A stretch of DNA of 64,000 nt from Candidatus Nitrosopumilus sp. GTDB taxonomy: Archaea; Thermoproteota; Nitrososphaeria; Nitrososphaerales; Nitrosopumilaceae. The position numbers were made by a program, and so were the translations under genes. The notes beneath the pieces are model-generated. The model was given only the letters and a program-made list of their open reading frames with translations, was not told where the DNA came from and made no database searches. Of this stretch, positions 18,600-27,996 are shown in pieces (the stretch's first letter is position 1; every line of letters starts with the position of its first letter). The stretch covers positions 293,786 through 357,785 of the forward strand of contig JAILWG010000002.1 in NCBI GenBank assembly GCA_025699075.1, in the 5' to 3' direction.

Positions 18600-21500
18600 A
18601 TGTCTGTTCAAGCAATTAAAGCAATTGATGGAATTCGTTTCTCTGTATGGTCCCCAACTGAAATCAGAAAATACTCTGTTGCTGAAATTACTGCTCCTGA
18701 AACATATGATGAGGATGGAATGCCTGTTCAAGGAGGCCTTATGGATGGAAGACTGGGAACACTTGAACCTGGACAAAAATGTCTAACATGTGGAAATACT
18801 GCTGCAAGATGTCCTGGACATTTCGGACACATTGAACTTGCAGAACCAATTCTACACATTGCATTTATCGACAATATCTACAAATTATTACAATCAACAT
18901 GTCGCTCTTGTGCAAGACTCAAAGTTCCTCAAGAAGATCTAGAGGCATTCAAAAGAATCAAAGACAAACATGCAGCTTACACTGTAGTTTCACAAAAGCG
19001 TATTCCAGAACAAATTATTGAGAAAGCAAAGAAAGCAAAAGAATGTCCTCATTGTGGAAAAACACAATATGAGCTGGTCTTTACAAAACCAACTATCTTT
19101 GTAGAGAAAACTGAAATTGGTGAACATAGATTACTACCAATTACAATTAGAGAGAGATTTTCACAAATTGTTGATGAAGATTTAGAATTATTATCATACG
19201 ATCCAATCACTGCAAGACCAGAATGGTTTATCCTTCAAGCATTACCTGTCCCACCAGTAACTGTTAGACCTTCAATCATTCTTGAAACAGGAATTAGATC
19301 CGAAGATGACTTGACACACAAAATGGTAGATATCATTAGAGTCAATCAAAGACTAAAAGAAAGTAAGGAAGCAGGAACTCCACCACTAATTGTACAGGAC
19401 CTAGTTGACTTGTTACAATATCACTCTACAACATATTTCGATAACGAAGTTTCTGGAATTCCACAAGCTCATCATCGTTCTGGACGTCCTCTCAAAACAT
19501 TAACTCAAAGACTCAAAGGAAAAGAGGGAAGATTTAGAGGATCATTGTCTGGAAAGAGGGTTGACTTTTCAAGTAGAACTGTTATCTCTCCAGATCCTAA
19601 CTTGGACTTGTCAGAAGTCGGTGTTCCTGAACAAGTTGCCATGAAACTAACCATTCCTGAAATTGTTACAGAATGGAATATTGAAAGAATGAGAAAACTT
19701 GTAATTAATGGACCTGAGAAATTCCCAGGTGTAAACTATATCGTCAGACCTGACGGTGTAAAGATTAGATTAGATTTCGTAGAAGACCGTTCTACAATTG
19801 CTGAAACTCTTGAAATTGGTTACCTTATCGAAAGACATCTTGCAGATGGTGACATTGTAATGTTCAACAGACAACCATCACTCCACCAAATGTCTATCAT
19901 GGCCCACTATGTTAGAGTACTTCCAGGTAAAACTTTCAGATTACATCCATCTGTATGTCCTCCATACAACGCAGACTTTGATGGTGATGAAATGAACCTT
20001 CACGTTCCTCAAAGTGAGGAAGCAAGAGCAGAAGCAATTCTTTTGATGAGAGTTCAAGACCAATTGATTTCTCCAAGATATGGTGGTCCAATCATTGGAG
20101 CCCTAAGAGACTTTGTAACCGGTGCATACCTTCTAACAAAAGATGATACTACTCTATCTGTTCAAGAATTTTCAAACTATGCAATGCTTGGAGGTTACAC
20201 TGACCCACTTCCAAAACCTGCAACCAAAACAAAAGATGGACCTGCATACACAGGAAAACAATTGTTTTCATTATTCCTTCCAAAAGATTTCAACTATGTC
20301 CTTACATCAAAATGGTCAAAGGGAACAAAAGGTCCAGAAAAAGATGTTGTAATTAAAAACGGGGAACTCATCAGCGGTGTAATTGACAAGACTTCAATCG
20401 GTGCTGAGGAACCAGAAAGTGTTTTGCACAGAATCACCAAAGACTATGGAAATGCCGTTGGTAAGAATTTCTTAAACTCTATTCTCATTATGGTAAAACA
20501 ATTCATCACCCACTATGGTTTCAGTTATGGATATGGTGATCTTGAAGTTCCTGAAAAGAACGTAACAAAAATTCTAGAAGATATTCAAGAAACATATGAT
20601 ATTGTTGCTGATTTAACTGATCAATATAAGAAAGGAACTCTCAAACTTACTAGAGGTATGAAGGCTGAAGAAGCCTTAGAGGCCTACATTGTAAATGAAT
20701 TAGGTAAAGCCAGGGTAAAGGCAGGAGATACTGCCAATGACTCTCTAGATGACTCCAATGCTGGAAAAATTATGGCCACAACTGGTGCAAGAGGTTCAGC
20801 ACTTAACGTAGGTCAGATGGCAGGCGCATTGGGACAACAATCAAGAAGAGGAAATAGAATGAATGATGGTTACAGTAACCGTGCATTAACACACTATCAA
20901 GAACATGACAGCAATCCTGATGCTCATGGATTTGTAAAATCAAATTATAGAACTGGTCTTACTGCCTTGGAATTTTTCTTCCACGCAATGGGAGGTCGTG
21001 AAGGACTTGTAGATACAGCAGTCAGAACCCAACAGAGTGGTTACATGCAGCGTAGACTGATTAACGCTTTAGAACACATTAGATTAGAATATGACGGAAC
21101 AGTAAGAGATCCACATGGACACATTGTTCAATTCCTGTATGGTGAGGATGGAATAGATGTGCAAAAAAGTGATCATGGTGAGGCATTTAATGCAAGTAGA
21201 CTGGCTGAATCTCAAACCATCGTTGATTCTGGAAAGAAGGCAACCAAAGAAGAAATTGACGTTCTTGCCAAAAAATACACCAAGACATTTAATCCAAGAT
21301 TGACTGAACTTGTAACTGACGCTTTACACAAATCAAATCTAAGTAAAGACGGTGTTGAAGCTGTCTGTAAGAAAGGACTTACACTTTACAATAAAGCCAA
21401 GGTTGAACCTGGTCAAGCAGTAGGAATCATTACCGCACAATCAATTGGTGAACCGGGAACTCAGATGACTTTGAGAACATTCCACTTTGCAGGAATTAAA

Positions 21501-22391
21501 GAAAGAAACGTCACACTGGGTCTTCCAAGATTAATTGAACTAGTTGACGCAAGAAAGAAACCTGTCACACCAACAATGGATATCTACCTTGACAATGAAT
21601 CAAAGAAATCCAGAGAAAAGGCAATTGAAGTGGCCCGAAACGTATTGCAAACTAAGGTCAGCGCATTAGTTGCAGATACTGAAACTGACTATTCTACAAA
21701 TATCAAACTAATCCTCAGTCCAAATAGACTCCAAGAAAGAGGTTGTTCTATTGCCGAAGTAGAAGCAGCACTTTCATCAAACAAAAAATTCAAGATGGAA
21801 GTTACAGGCGAACTTATCACCTTGAATTTAGTTGATGAGGCTGACACTGCAACTGCAATTGCAATTAGAAACAAAGTTCTCAATACTACAGTTAAAGGAG
21901 TTCCAGACATTGAGCGAGTCACACTTGTCCAAAAAGACGATGACTGGGTAATCCAGACAACTGGTTCTAACATTGCCAAAGTATTGGAAGTGAAAGGAAT
22001 TGACAAAAAGAATGTCAGAACAAACAATGTCTTTGAAATTGCAGGAACTTTGGGTATAGAGGCTGCAAGAAATTCATTGATTGATGAACTTAATCATACA
22101 TTGGGTGATCAAGGATTGGAAGTTGATAATAGATACATCATGTTGGTATCTGACTTGATGTGCTCTAGAGGTTACATGCAACAAATTGGTAGACACGGAA
22201 TCGCCGGTACCAAAGATAGTGTTCTTGCAAGAGCTGCATTTGAAATTACAGTTCCAACAATTGCACATGCTGCACTTGGTGGTGAAGTTGAACAACTCAA
22301 GGGTATTACTGAAAATGTAATTGTCGGTAGTAACATTCCAATTGGAAGTGGTACTGTTGACTTGTACATGCAAGTGAGCAAGAAGAAATAG
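18600..22391 (+). CDS. rpoA: DNA-directed RNA polymerase subunit A (A' and A'' in one gene)
   Basis: A 1263-residue largest RNA polymerase subunit. The A' part holds an N-terminal zinc site (CLTC...CPGHFGH, from residue 61) and the catalytic magnesium loop NADFDGDE (about residues 456-463). The A'' part follows without a break, with GEPGTQMTLRTFHFAG (about 945-960) in the trigger/bridge region. In most archaea A' and A'' are separate genes; an unsplit gene is a known mark of Thaumarchaeota. It starts 2 nt after rpoB. The LSm gene follows closely. Confidence 0.97.
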   Translation: MSVQAIKAIDGIRFSVWSPTEIRKYSVAEITAPETYDEDGMPVQGGLMDGRLGTLEPGQKCLTCGNTAARCPGHFGHIELAEPILHIAFIDNIYKLLQSTCRSCARLKVPQEDLEAFKRIKDKHAAYTVVSQKRIPEQIIEKAKKAKECPHCGKTQYELVFTKPTIFVEKTEIGEHRLLPITIRERFSQIVDEDLELLSYDPITARPEWFILQALPVPPVTVRPSIILETGIRSEDDLTHKMVDIIRVNQRLKESKEAGTPPLIVQDLVDLLQYHSTTYFDNEVSGIPQAHHRSGRPLKTLTQRLKGKEGRFRGSLSGKRVDFSSRTVISPDPNLDLSEVGVPEQVAMKLTIPEIVTEWNIERMRKLVINGPEKFPGVNYIVRPDGVKIRLDFVEDRSTIAETLEIGYLIERHLADGDIVMFNRQPSLHQMSIMAHYVRVLPGKTFRLHPSVCPPYNADFDGDEMNLHVPQSEEARAEAILLMRVQDQLISPRYGGPIIGALRDFVTGAYLLTKDDTTLSVQEFSNYAMLGGYTDPLPKPATKTKDGPAYTGKQLFSLFLPKDFNYVLTSKWSKGTKGPEKDVVIKNGELISGVIDKTSIGAEEPESVLHRITKDYGNAVGKNFLNSILIMVKQFITHYGFSYGYGDLEVPEKNVTKILEDIQETYDIVADLTDQYKKGTLKLTRGMKAEEALEAYIVNELGKARVKAGDTANDSLDDSNAGKIMATTGARGSALNVGQMAGALGQQSRRGNRMNDGYSNRALTHYQEHDSNPDAHGFVKSNYRTGLTALEFFFHAMGGREGLVDTAVRTQQSGYMQRRLINALEHIRLEYDGTVRDPHGHIVQFLYGEDGIDVQKSDHGEAFNASRLAESQTIVDSGKKATKEEIDVLAKKYTKTFNPRLTELVTDALHKSNLSKDGVEAVCKKGLTLYNKAKVEPGQAVGIITAQSIGEPGTQMTLRTFHFAGIKERNVTLGLPRLIELVDARKKPVTPTMDIYLDNESKKSREKAIEVARNVLQTKVSALVADTETDYSTNIKLILSPNRLQERGCSIAEVEAALSSNKKFKMEVTGELITLNLVDEADTATAIAIRNKVLNTTVKGVPDIERVTLVQKDDDWVIQTTGSNIAKVLEVKGIDKKNVRTNNVFEIAGTLGIEAARNSLIDELNHTLGDQGLEVDNRYIMLVSDLMCSRGYMQQIGRHGIAGTKDSVLARAAFEITVPTIAHAALGGEVEQLKGITENVIVGSNIPIGSGTVDLYMQVSKKK

Positions 22392-22417
22392 GAGAACAGC
22401 AGAGTTAGGTGATAATT

Positions 22418-22648
22418 ATGGCAGATGAAATTTCTACATTAATGAATAACAGTAAAGACAAACTTGTCTTGCTGAGATTAAGAAACACAAAAACAGTTCA
22501 AGGTGTGCTCAAAGATTTTGACATTCACATGAATCTGACACTAGATGATGCTGAAGATATCTCTGAAGAAAAACATGAGAAACTCGGAAAAATTCTACTC
22601 CGTGGAGACAACATTCTTGCAGTCTCCTTACCTGAAGAAGAATCTTAG
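22418..22648 (+). CDS. LSm (Sm-like) RNA-binding protein
   Basis: A 76-residue Sm-like protein of the archaeal LSm family, expected to form a ring that binds U-rich RNA. The Sm1 and Sm2 motifs are seen as VQGVLKDFDIHMNLTLDDAE and LGKILLRGDNILAVSLPEE. The start is the ATG at 22418; a GTG three codons earlier is less likely. It lies 26 nt after rpoA on the same strand, probably in the same transcript. Confidence 0.9.
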   Translation: MADEISTLMNNSKDKLVLLRLRNTKTVQGVLKDFDIHMNLTLDDAEDISEEKHEKLGKILLRGDNILAVSLPEEES

Positions 22649-22694
22649 GAAATTATTCATCAAACAATAAATTCGATACTAGATAATTTTCAGT

Positions 22695-23870
22695 ATGCTG
22701 CATTTTCTTTTACTTTTGTTATTGTTGCCTGCATTTGGAGAACCTATCCCCAACTATGATGATCCGTACTCTCCAATATTTACAGACAAGCCTGTTTATT
22801 CATGGACTGACAAAATGAAAATTACAATCGTTGCTCCAAGCTGGAATACTGACAGACATCTTGTTGATTCCATTGGTGATACCAGCGGACATCCAATAAA
22901 GATTGCAACATCTGAGCATTCCCTTGAACCCTACAGATTCACTGAAACTGATGTGAACTCTGGAGTTTTTTCAGCCGAAGTGATTCTTACTGGCTTTACA
23001 CATGACGCAGACGGGGATGGTGATTTTGACACCACTCCTAGAACAACTGGCAATGGCCCCACCAGCGGATTTTTGGAAGTTGATAGAGATTCTGCAATTA
23101 CCATTTCATTTGAATTTGCAGATGGTGTAGTACTAGTTGAATCAGTTCCAGTAAGTTGGAATGTTGGTGCAATTAACTTTGTAGAGGATCTTTTCTTTGT
23201 GGAAAACTCTGCGGTAATTCGAGTGATTGATGCAGACATGAACCTCAATCCTGAGGCTTTGGATAACCTATCCATACATGTCTTCTCTGATTCTGATGTT
23301 GCAGGAATTAAAGTAAATGCAGTTGAGACCTCTGAAAGTTCTGGCTCTTTTGTTGCGACAATTTCCCTGTCTCAAAATTCTCCTTCCAGTGGAAACAGAC
23401 TGTATTCCTTACCTGGAGATGAAATCTTTGCCCAATATGATGACCACACCCTGCCAAAACCCCATTCCAAATCTGATAGTTTGGAAATCAAAACTGCTGC
23501 AAGAGTTGATACATCAATTCCTCCAATTCAAAGAATAGACAGTTCTCCAATTACTTTCTCTGATGGACTAGGCAATCCACTAGAATCATTTTCTCAAAAT
23601 TCCCAAATGCAAATTGTTGGAACAATTTCAAACAGTCATGACTTTGATCAAAAATTCATCTATTTCTTCCAAGTAAAAAATGACAAAAATTTTGTTGAAT
23701 CTCTTTCATGGGTGCAGGGAGAAATTTCCCCCAATCAAATTCTGGATGTTTCCCAATCCTGGACTCCTTCTGAATCTGGAAAATATCAAATTGAAACTTT
23801 TGTCTGGAATTCAATTAATGATTCTATAGCTCTGTCTCCTGCAATGTCTGCATTGATTACTGTAAACTGA
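22695..23870 (+). CDS. Exported S-layer-like domain protein
   Basis: A 391-residue exported protein with a short Leu-rich signal peptide (about 1-15). The body has beta-type repeats such as ETDVNSGVFSAEV, FVENSAVIRVIDADMNLNPEA and ETSESSGSFVATI. These resemble the S-layer-like gene at the start of the window (DPNLSDT, TGPSTGIFEG). The last 100 residues look like a further Ig-like domain, and there is no membrane anchor at the C-terminus. Its position between LSm and ribosomal genes is odd for an envelope protein. The function is not known. Confidence 0.6.
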   Translation: MLHFLLLLLLLPAFGEPIPNYDDPYSPIFTDKPVYSWTDKMKITIVAPSWNTDRHLVDSIGDTSGHPIKIATSEHSLEPYRFTETDVNSGVFSAEVILTGFTHDADGDGDFDTTPRTTGNGPTSGFLEVDRDSAITISFEFADGVVLVESVPVSWNVGAINFVEDLFFVENSAVIRVIDADMNLNPEALDNLSIHVFSDSDVAGIKVNAVETSESSGSFVATISLSQNSPSSGNRLYSLPGDEIFAQYDDHTLPKPHSKSDSLEIKTAARVDTSIPPIQRIDSSPITFSDGLGNPLESFSQNSQMQIVGTISNSHDFDQKFIYFFQVKNDKNFVESLSWVQGEISPNQILDVSQSWTPSESGKYQIETFVWNSINDSIALSPAMSALITVN

Positions 23871-23921
23871 AAAGAAGAATTTCTACGTGAGTGTTAAATA
23901 GAAAATTACGTTTCTTTCCTT

Positions 23922-25511
23922 GTGTTAGGATATGTTTTAGGAATCACCTTAGTGTTAACCGTATTTTCTTCGGTACTTTTTACCGAAGTCTTTGCTGATT
24001 CATTAATTGTAAACTTTGACAAGGATCTTTATGCTCTTGGCGACACTCTGACCATAACTGGCGAGATTCCTCAAGTTGGGATGCCTGTGATTGCCATGAG
24101 CATCTATGACCCTGATGGGAAAATCCTCTCTGCAAATAACTTGGAAATCTCAGAAAACACCTTTTCAAAAACTATCATACTTGATTCTCCCTTTTATGAG
24201 AAAGCAGGCGAATATTTAGTAAAATTAGACTATGGGCAGATTTCAGAGAATCATTATTTCATTGTAGATGGCATGCTGCCTTCTGAAATTTTTATCGAAG
24301 AAATTGTAGAGCCCGAGATTATTCTTTTGTACACTGAGCAAAAACAATACACCGACAACGACTTTGTTGAAATTACAGGCCTTGTCTCAGCAAAAGATTC
24401 TCCAACTGTACTAATTGGAATCTATGATCCGTTTGGAATGCCTGCGGGATTTTATTTTGGTGCAATCGACTCTAACCTGGAATTTACTACAAGCTTTCTT
24501 GTAAAAGACGGTGTAAATTTCAGAGTTGATGGAACATATTCAGTAAAAGCTCACTATGCAGAATCTGAGGCAACATCTTTTTTTGATTATTACAAAGTTT
24601 TACCTATAGAGGAATCTCCTGAAATAATAATTGATGAAACTGAAATTGAAGATGAAAAAATAATTCCGCCAACAGATGATGTTGAATCTGAAAACATTGT
24701 TCCAGACAAACAAACATCTGATGATACAAAAGATGATTCCAATCCTGTTGCACCATCCACTCCAATTGAACCAACAAAAAATAATGTTGAAATCAAAAAA
24801 ACTATTTTAGAAAAAACTCCAACTGAAAAAACAAGTGACACTGAAAACAAAGAAATCAAGATCACACAAGAAAAAATTCCTCCTAAAAATAAAATCAAAA
24901 AAGAAAACAATCTCAGTGTGGAAGATATCGAATTGGGAAAGATGCTTAACCAAATAAAATTAGAATGTGATTCAAGTACTTACACTGATACAATTTCATA
25001 CTATGATGGAATGGGTCCTGCATTGTATAGATTATGTCAATTTGATAGCTCATTGAATTTCTTCAACGACTCTTTGATGAATGATCCAAACAATGTCGAA
25101 ATATTGGTCAATAAAGGATCCACTCTGGCAAAATTAGGCTACTATTCTGAGGCTATTCTCTACTATGATCACGCAATCAGAATTGATCCTGATTTCCTTC
25201 CAGCCAAAAACAACAAAGCAAATGCTCTTGCTAATTTGGGAAATTACGATGATGCTGTTTTCTTGTACAATGAAATTCTAAAACAAAATCCAGATTACTT
25301 GACAGCCAAGAAAAATCTCAAAATCGCATTGTCCTCAAATTTTGATGTTGCCCCATACACTGAACTCTCCGTCGAAGATAACCTTGTTCAAGAACCCGTA
25401 ATTTCTGAAAAAGTCATTTCTTCTGACTCTGAAAAACAAACCCGCAATTTCTTTGATGAGATGAGTATTGCATTTTCATCTTTAAGTTCTCTATTTGGTT
25501 TTCTAAACTGA
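23922..25511 (+). CDS. Exported protein with beta-sandwich modules and C-terminal TPRs
   Basis: A 529-residue exported protein starting at GTG 23922, directly followed by a signal peptide ending EVFADS. It has two copies of the beta-sandwich module (about 27-117 and 139-225), with the same YalGDtltItGeI...yekaGEYlVkldYG pattern as the PEFG proteins. A long Lys/Glu/Thr-rich disordered linker (about 230-335) follows. After it come at least three TPR units (about 370-475, with NKGSTLAKLGYYSEAILYYD and NKANALANLGNYDDAVFLYN). The combination suggests an extracellular scaffold for protein binding. There is no PEFG signal or C-terminal membrane segment. Confidence 0.7.
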   Translation: MLGYVLGITLVLTVFSSVLFTEVFADSLIVNFDKDLYALGDTLTITGEIPQVGMPVIAMSIYDPDGKILSANNLEISENTFSKTIILDSPFYEKAGEYLVKLDYGQISENHYFIVDGMLPSEIFIEEIVEPEIILLYTEQKQYTDNDFVEITGLVSAKDSPTVLIGIYDPFGMPAGFYFGAIDSNLEFTTSFLVKDGVNFRVDGTYSVKAHYAESEATSFFDYYKVLPIEESPEIIIDETEIEDEKIIPPTDDVESENIVPDKQTSDDTKDDSNPVAPSTPIEPTKNNVEIKKTILEKTPTEKTSDTENKEIKITQEKIPPKNKIKKENNLSVEDIELGKMLNQIKLECDSSTYTDTISYYDGMGPALYRLCQFDSSLNFFNDSLMNDPNNVEILVNKGSTLAKLGYYSEAILYYDHAIRIDPDFLPAKNNKANALANLGNYDDAVFLYNEILKQNPDYLTAKKNLKIALSSNFDVAPYTELSVEDNLVQEPVISEKVISSDSEKQTRNFFDEMSIAFSSLSSLFGFLN

Positions 25512-25586
25512 TTTCCTAAAATCACACGCACGGTTTTTCAATAAACCTATAAAGCCCTGACAAGACGATCGACATAAGGAAAACAC

Positions 25587-25910
25587 ATGAGTAAGATACT
25601 TGAGAAATCACTAAGAGATGCCCGAAAAGAAGATCAACTAACTATGGGTACCAAACAAGTTTTGAACTCTATAAAAAATTCCAAGCTAATTGTATTGTCT
25701 CAATCGATTAAAAAAGAAACGCTTGAGCAAATTGAATCCGATGCAAAAAAAGAAAAAATACCTTTGGTAAACTTTCAAGGAACATCAGTCGCATTAGGTA
25801 GACTCTGTGGCTTACAATTTAGAATTTCGACAATTTCATTTTCATCCCTTGACGATGCTAGCATCAAATCAATTTTAAAAGATACAGAAGCTGAGGAAAA
25901 AAATGATTAA
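25587..25910 (+). CDS. rpl30e: Ribosomal protein L30e
   Basis: A 107-residue member of the L7Ae/L30e/S12e RNA-binding family, closest to L30e, a component of the large ribosomal subunit. Marks are the Lys-rich N-terminus, GTKQVLNSIKNSKLIVLSQ and the G-rich loop FQGTSVALGRLCGLQFRIS. A TATA-like CCTATAAAG lies 35-40 nt upstream. It precedes nusA and S12-S7, the usual archaeal order after the RNA polymerase genes. Confidence 0.85.
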   Translation: MSKILEKSLRDARKEDQLTMGTKQVLNSIKNSKLIVLSQSIKKETLEQIESDAKKEKIPLVNFQGTSVALGRLCGLQFRISTISFSSLDDASIKSILKDTEAEEKND

Positions 25911-25973
25911 TTGTAATTTCCTTAATGAAAGTTTAAATGAGACTTTTTTTGTCGGAGATAAATAGGAATTCTA

Positions 25974-26438
25974 ATGACACAATCCATTAAACTTACAACT
26001 GATCAGATGCGAATGATGTCACTTTTCCAAAATGTAACTGGTGCAACTGCACGAGATTGTGTTGAAGATGAAAAACAAGATAGAGTAATTTTTGTTGTTA
26101 ATTCTGGTAAAATGGGACTTGCAATTGGCAAGGGTGGAATCCATATCAAATCATTGCAAAATATTGTAAAGAGAAATGTCGAATTGGTCGAATTTGACGA
26201 TGATCCGGCAAAATTTCTGTCTAATTTATTAAATTCAAAACTCATCTCTGAAGTAAAAATAAATAAACGAAGTGATGGGACAAAACAGGCAATAGTTATG
26301 GTAGACCCAAGAAAGAAAGGAATTGTAGTGGGAAGAGAAGGCAGAAATGCTGAGAAGGCAAGAATGCTTGCAAAGAGATATTTTGATATTAGCAGCGTAT
26401 TGATTAACAGCCCTGAAAGGGCAGCTATGGAGATGTAA
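25974..26438 (+). CDS. nusA: NusA-like KH-domain transcription factor
   Basis: A 154-residue archaeal NusA homologue made of two KH domains and lacking the bacterial S1 and N-terminal parts. KH motifs are seen as GLAIGKGGIHIKSL (about 46-59) and GIVVGREGRNAEKARMLAKR (about 107-126). It is thought to bind RNA during transcription elongation or termination. It is followed 3 nt later by the S12 gene, in an operon with L30e, S12 and S7. Confidence 0.92.
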   Translation: MTQSIKLTTDQMRMMSLFQNVTGATARDCVEDEKQDRVIFVVNSGKMGLAIGKGGIHIKSLQNIVKRNVELVEFDDDPAKFLSNLLNSKLISEVKINKRSDGTKQAIVMVDPRKKGIVVGREGRNAEKARMLAKRYFDISSVLINSPERAAMEM

Positions 26439-26441
26439 GAT

Positions 26442-26879
26442 ATGAGAAAATCACCACTTGGATTATTTGCTGGCAGAGTTCTTACAACTAAAAAGAAAAA
26501 ACAGAGATGGGCAATCTCAACTTACAAAAGAAGAAAATTAGGTATTGATAAAAAAGCAGATCCTCTTGGAGGCGCACCACAAGCACGTGGCATTGTATTA
26601 GAAAAAGTAGGCATTGCAGCAAAACAGCCAAACTCTGCTATTAGAAAATGTGTTAGGGTTCAATTAATCAAAAATGGAAAAACTGTAACTGCATTTTTGC
26701 CAAGAGACGGTGCAATGAACTTTATCGATGAACACGACGAAGTTCACATTCAAGGTATGGGTGCAACTCAAGGTGGTGCAATGGGAGATATTCCTGGTGT
26801 TAGATTCAAAGTTTTCAAAGTTAACGGTACAGCATTACACGAACTAGTAATTGGCAAGAAGGAGAAACCAAGAAGATAG
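26442..26879 (+). CDS. rpsL: Ribosomal protein S12
   Basis: A 145-residue small-subunit protein S12 (S23e type) at the decoding centre. The signature [20 protein letters not shown] and the loop [18 protein letters not shown] are present. It is preceded by nusA by 3 nt and followed by S7 by 2 nt, so translation is probably coupled. Confidence 0.96.
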   Translation: MRKSPLGLFAGRVLTTKKKKQRWAISTYKRRKLGIDKKADPLGGAPQARGIVLEKVGIAAKQPNSAIRKCVRVQLIKNGKTVTAFLPRDGAMNFIDEHDEVHIQGMGATQGGAMGDIPGVRFKVFKVNGTALHELVIGKKEKPRR

Positions 26880-26881
26880 AC

Positions 26882-27481
26882 ATGGCACAAACTAAAAACT
26901 TGTTATTATTTAGAAAATGGGATTTGTCAAACATTGAAGTAAAAGATCCTGGACTAAAGACTGCCATCTCTTTGAGAAAACAAATTTTACCATACACCTA
27001 TGGTCGTTCTGCACTAAAGCGATTCAATAAAGCAGATGTAAACATTGTAGAGAGACTAATCAACAAGACAATGCACTTTGGTAAAAAATATGCAAAGAAC
27101 ACCGGTAGAATGACTGGTAAAAAAACTAAACTTGTCAATACAGTAAAAACAGCTTTTGATATTATCGCATTAAAAACAGGCCAAAACCCAGTGGAAGTTT
27201 TGGTAAGGGCAGTAGAATTCTCTGCACCTAACGAAGATACCACCAGAATTGTATACGGTGGTACAGTTTACCATGTCTCAGTAGATGTTGCTCCAATCAG
27301 AAGAGTTGACTTGGCTCTCAAGTTCATTGCAGATGCCATCAAAGAGGCAACCTTCTCAAACCCAAAGCCAATTGAGGAACACATGGCAGAACAACTAATG
27401 CTTGCAGCAGCAAACGATCCTGCAGCACCTTCTGTAAAGAAAAAGAACGAGCTTGAACGCATAGCACAAGCATCAAGATAG
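26882..27481 (+). CDS. rpsG: Ribosomal protein S7
   Basis: A 199-residue small-subunit protein S7 (S5e type) that helps assemble the 30S head. Recognisable blocks are GRSALKRFNKADVNIVERLIN, GKKTKLVNTVKTAFDIIALKTG and the C-terminal EELMLAAANDPA-type end (here EQLMLAAANDPA). It is the last gene of the L30e-nusA-S12-S7 group; the convergent tRNA-Gln lies 30 nt downstream. Confidence 0.96.
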   Translation: MAQTKNLLLFRKWDLSNIEVKDPGLKTAISLRKQILPYTYGRSALKRFNKADVNIVERLINKTMHFGKKYAKNTGRMTGKKTKLVNTVKTAFDIIALKTGQNPVEVLVRAVEFSAPNEDTTRIVYGGTVYHVSVDVAPIRRVDLALKFIADAIKEATFSNPKPIEEHMAEQLMLAAANDPAAPSVKKKNELERIAQASR

Positions 27482-27510
27482 TAGTTTTATCATTTTAGAA
27501 ATTTTATCAG

Positions 27511-27598
27511 TAGCCCGAGGCAGATTCGAACTGCCGTCTCCGCCTATCCACTCTTGAGATCCAGAGGGCAGAATCCTTGACCACTAGACTATCGGGCT
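27511..27598 (-). tRNA. tRNA-Gln(CTG) with a 15-nt intron
   Basis: It folds as a full cloverleaf. The acceptor stem is AGCCCGA/TCGGGCT with discriminator A, the D arm GTCT/GGAT, the anticodon stem CTGCC/GGCGG and the T arm GGCAG-TTCGAAT-CTGCC. The anticodon loop reads C-T-CTG-G, then 15 nt (27546-27560 on the plus strand), then A. This puts an intron at the canonical 37/38 site and gives anticodon CTG for Gln. Without the intron the tRNA is 73 nt. CCA is not encoded. A TATA-like element (27623-27632) sits about 29 nt upstream. Confidence 0.9.
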
Positions 27599-27622
27599 AC
27601 TTGAACAAATTCTGACGTTTTA

Positions 27623-27632
27623 GAATATATTC
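27623..27632 (-). promoter_or_regulatory. TATA box of tRNA-Gln
   Basis: GAATATATTC centred about 29 nt upstream of the tRNA 5' end on the minus strand. Confidence 0.5.
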
Positions 27633-27643
27633 ATTTGTTGCAA

Positions 27644-27979
27644 TTACTTTAGTCTCACTTCATGAATTGCAGTTGCATAATCACATGTAGCTTTGAGTCT
27701 CATGTATGGAATCAGCTTGTAGTGAATAGAGTAGATGTTTCCCTCTTTTCTGATTATTCCTTTCTGCATCAGAGAAACTAATCCTCTTGATGGAACATTT
27801 ACTGTGATGTTTTTTTCTTTGCATATGTTGTCTCGTTTATCTTGAAATTGTTTTAGTGAAAACGCAACATCATTGATTTCTAAAATTAACGGCCAAACAA
27901 TTTCGGCCCAAACAAATCTTCTGTTTTCAGTTGCTGAGGCATACTTTCCTTTTTCACTCAACATTAATAACATCTGCAA
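27644..27979 (-). CDS. Small protein of unknown function
   Basis: A 111-residue protein that I cannot place. The middle (about 60-85: VPSRGLVSLMQKGIIRKEGNIYSI) looks like the end of a winged-helix fold with its beta-wing, so DNA or RNA binding is possible. There is no signal or membrane segment. The start lies only 17 nt from the divergent start of the cysteine-cluster gene, so the two must share a very compact regulatory region. An internal ATG (MLLML) could be the true start. Confidence 0.5.
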   Translation of the reverse strand: MQMLLMLSEKGKYASATENRRFVWAEIVWPLILEINDVAFSLKQFQDKRDNICKEKNITVNVPSRGLVSLMQKGIIRKEGNIYSIHYKLIPYMRLKATCDYATAIHEVRLK

Positions 27980-27996
27980 ATGATGTTATAACTTGA

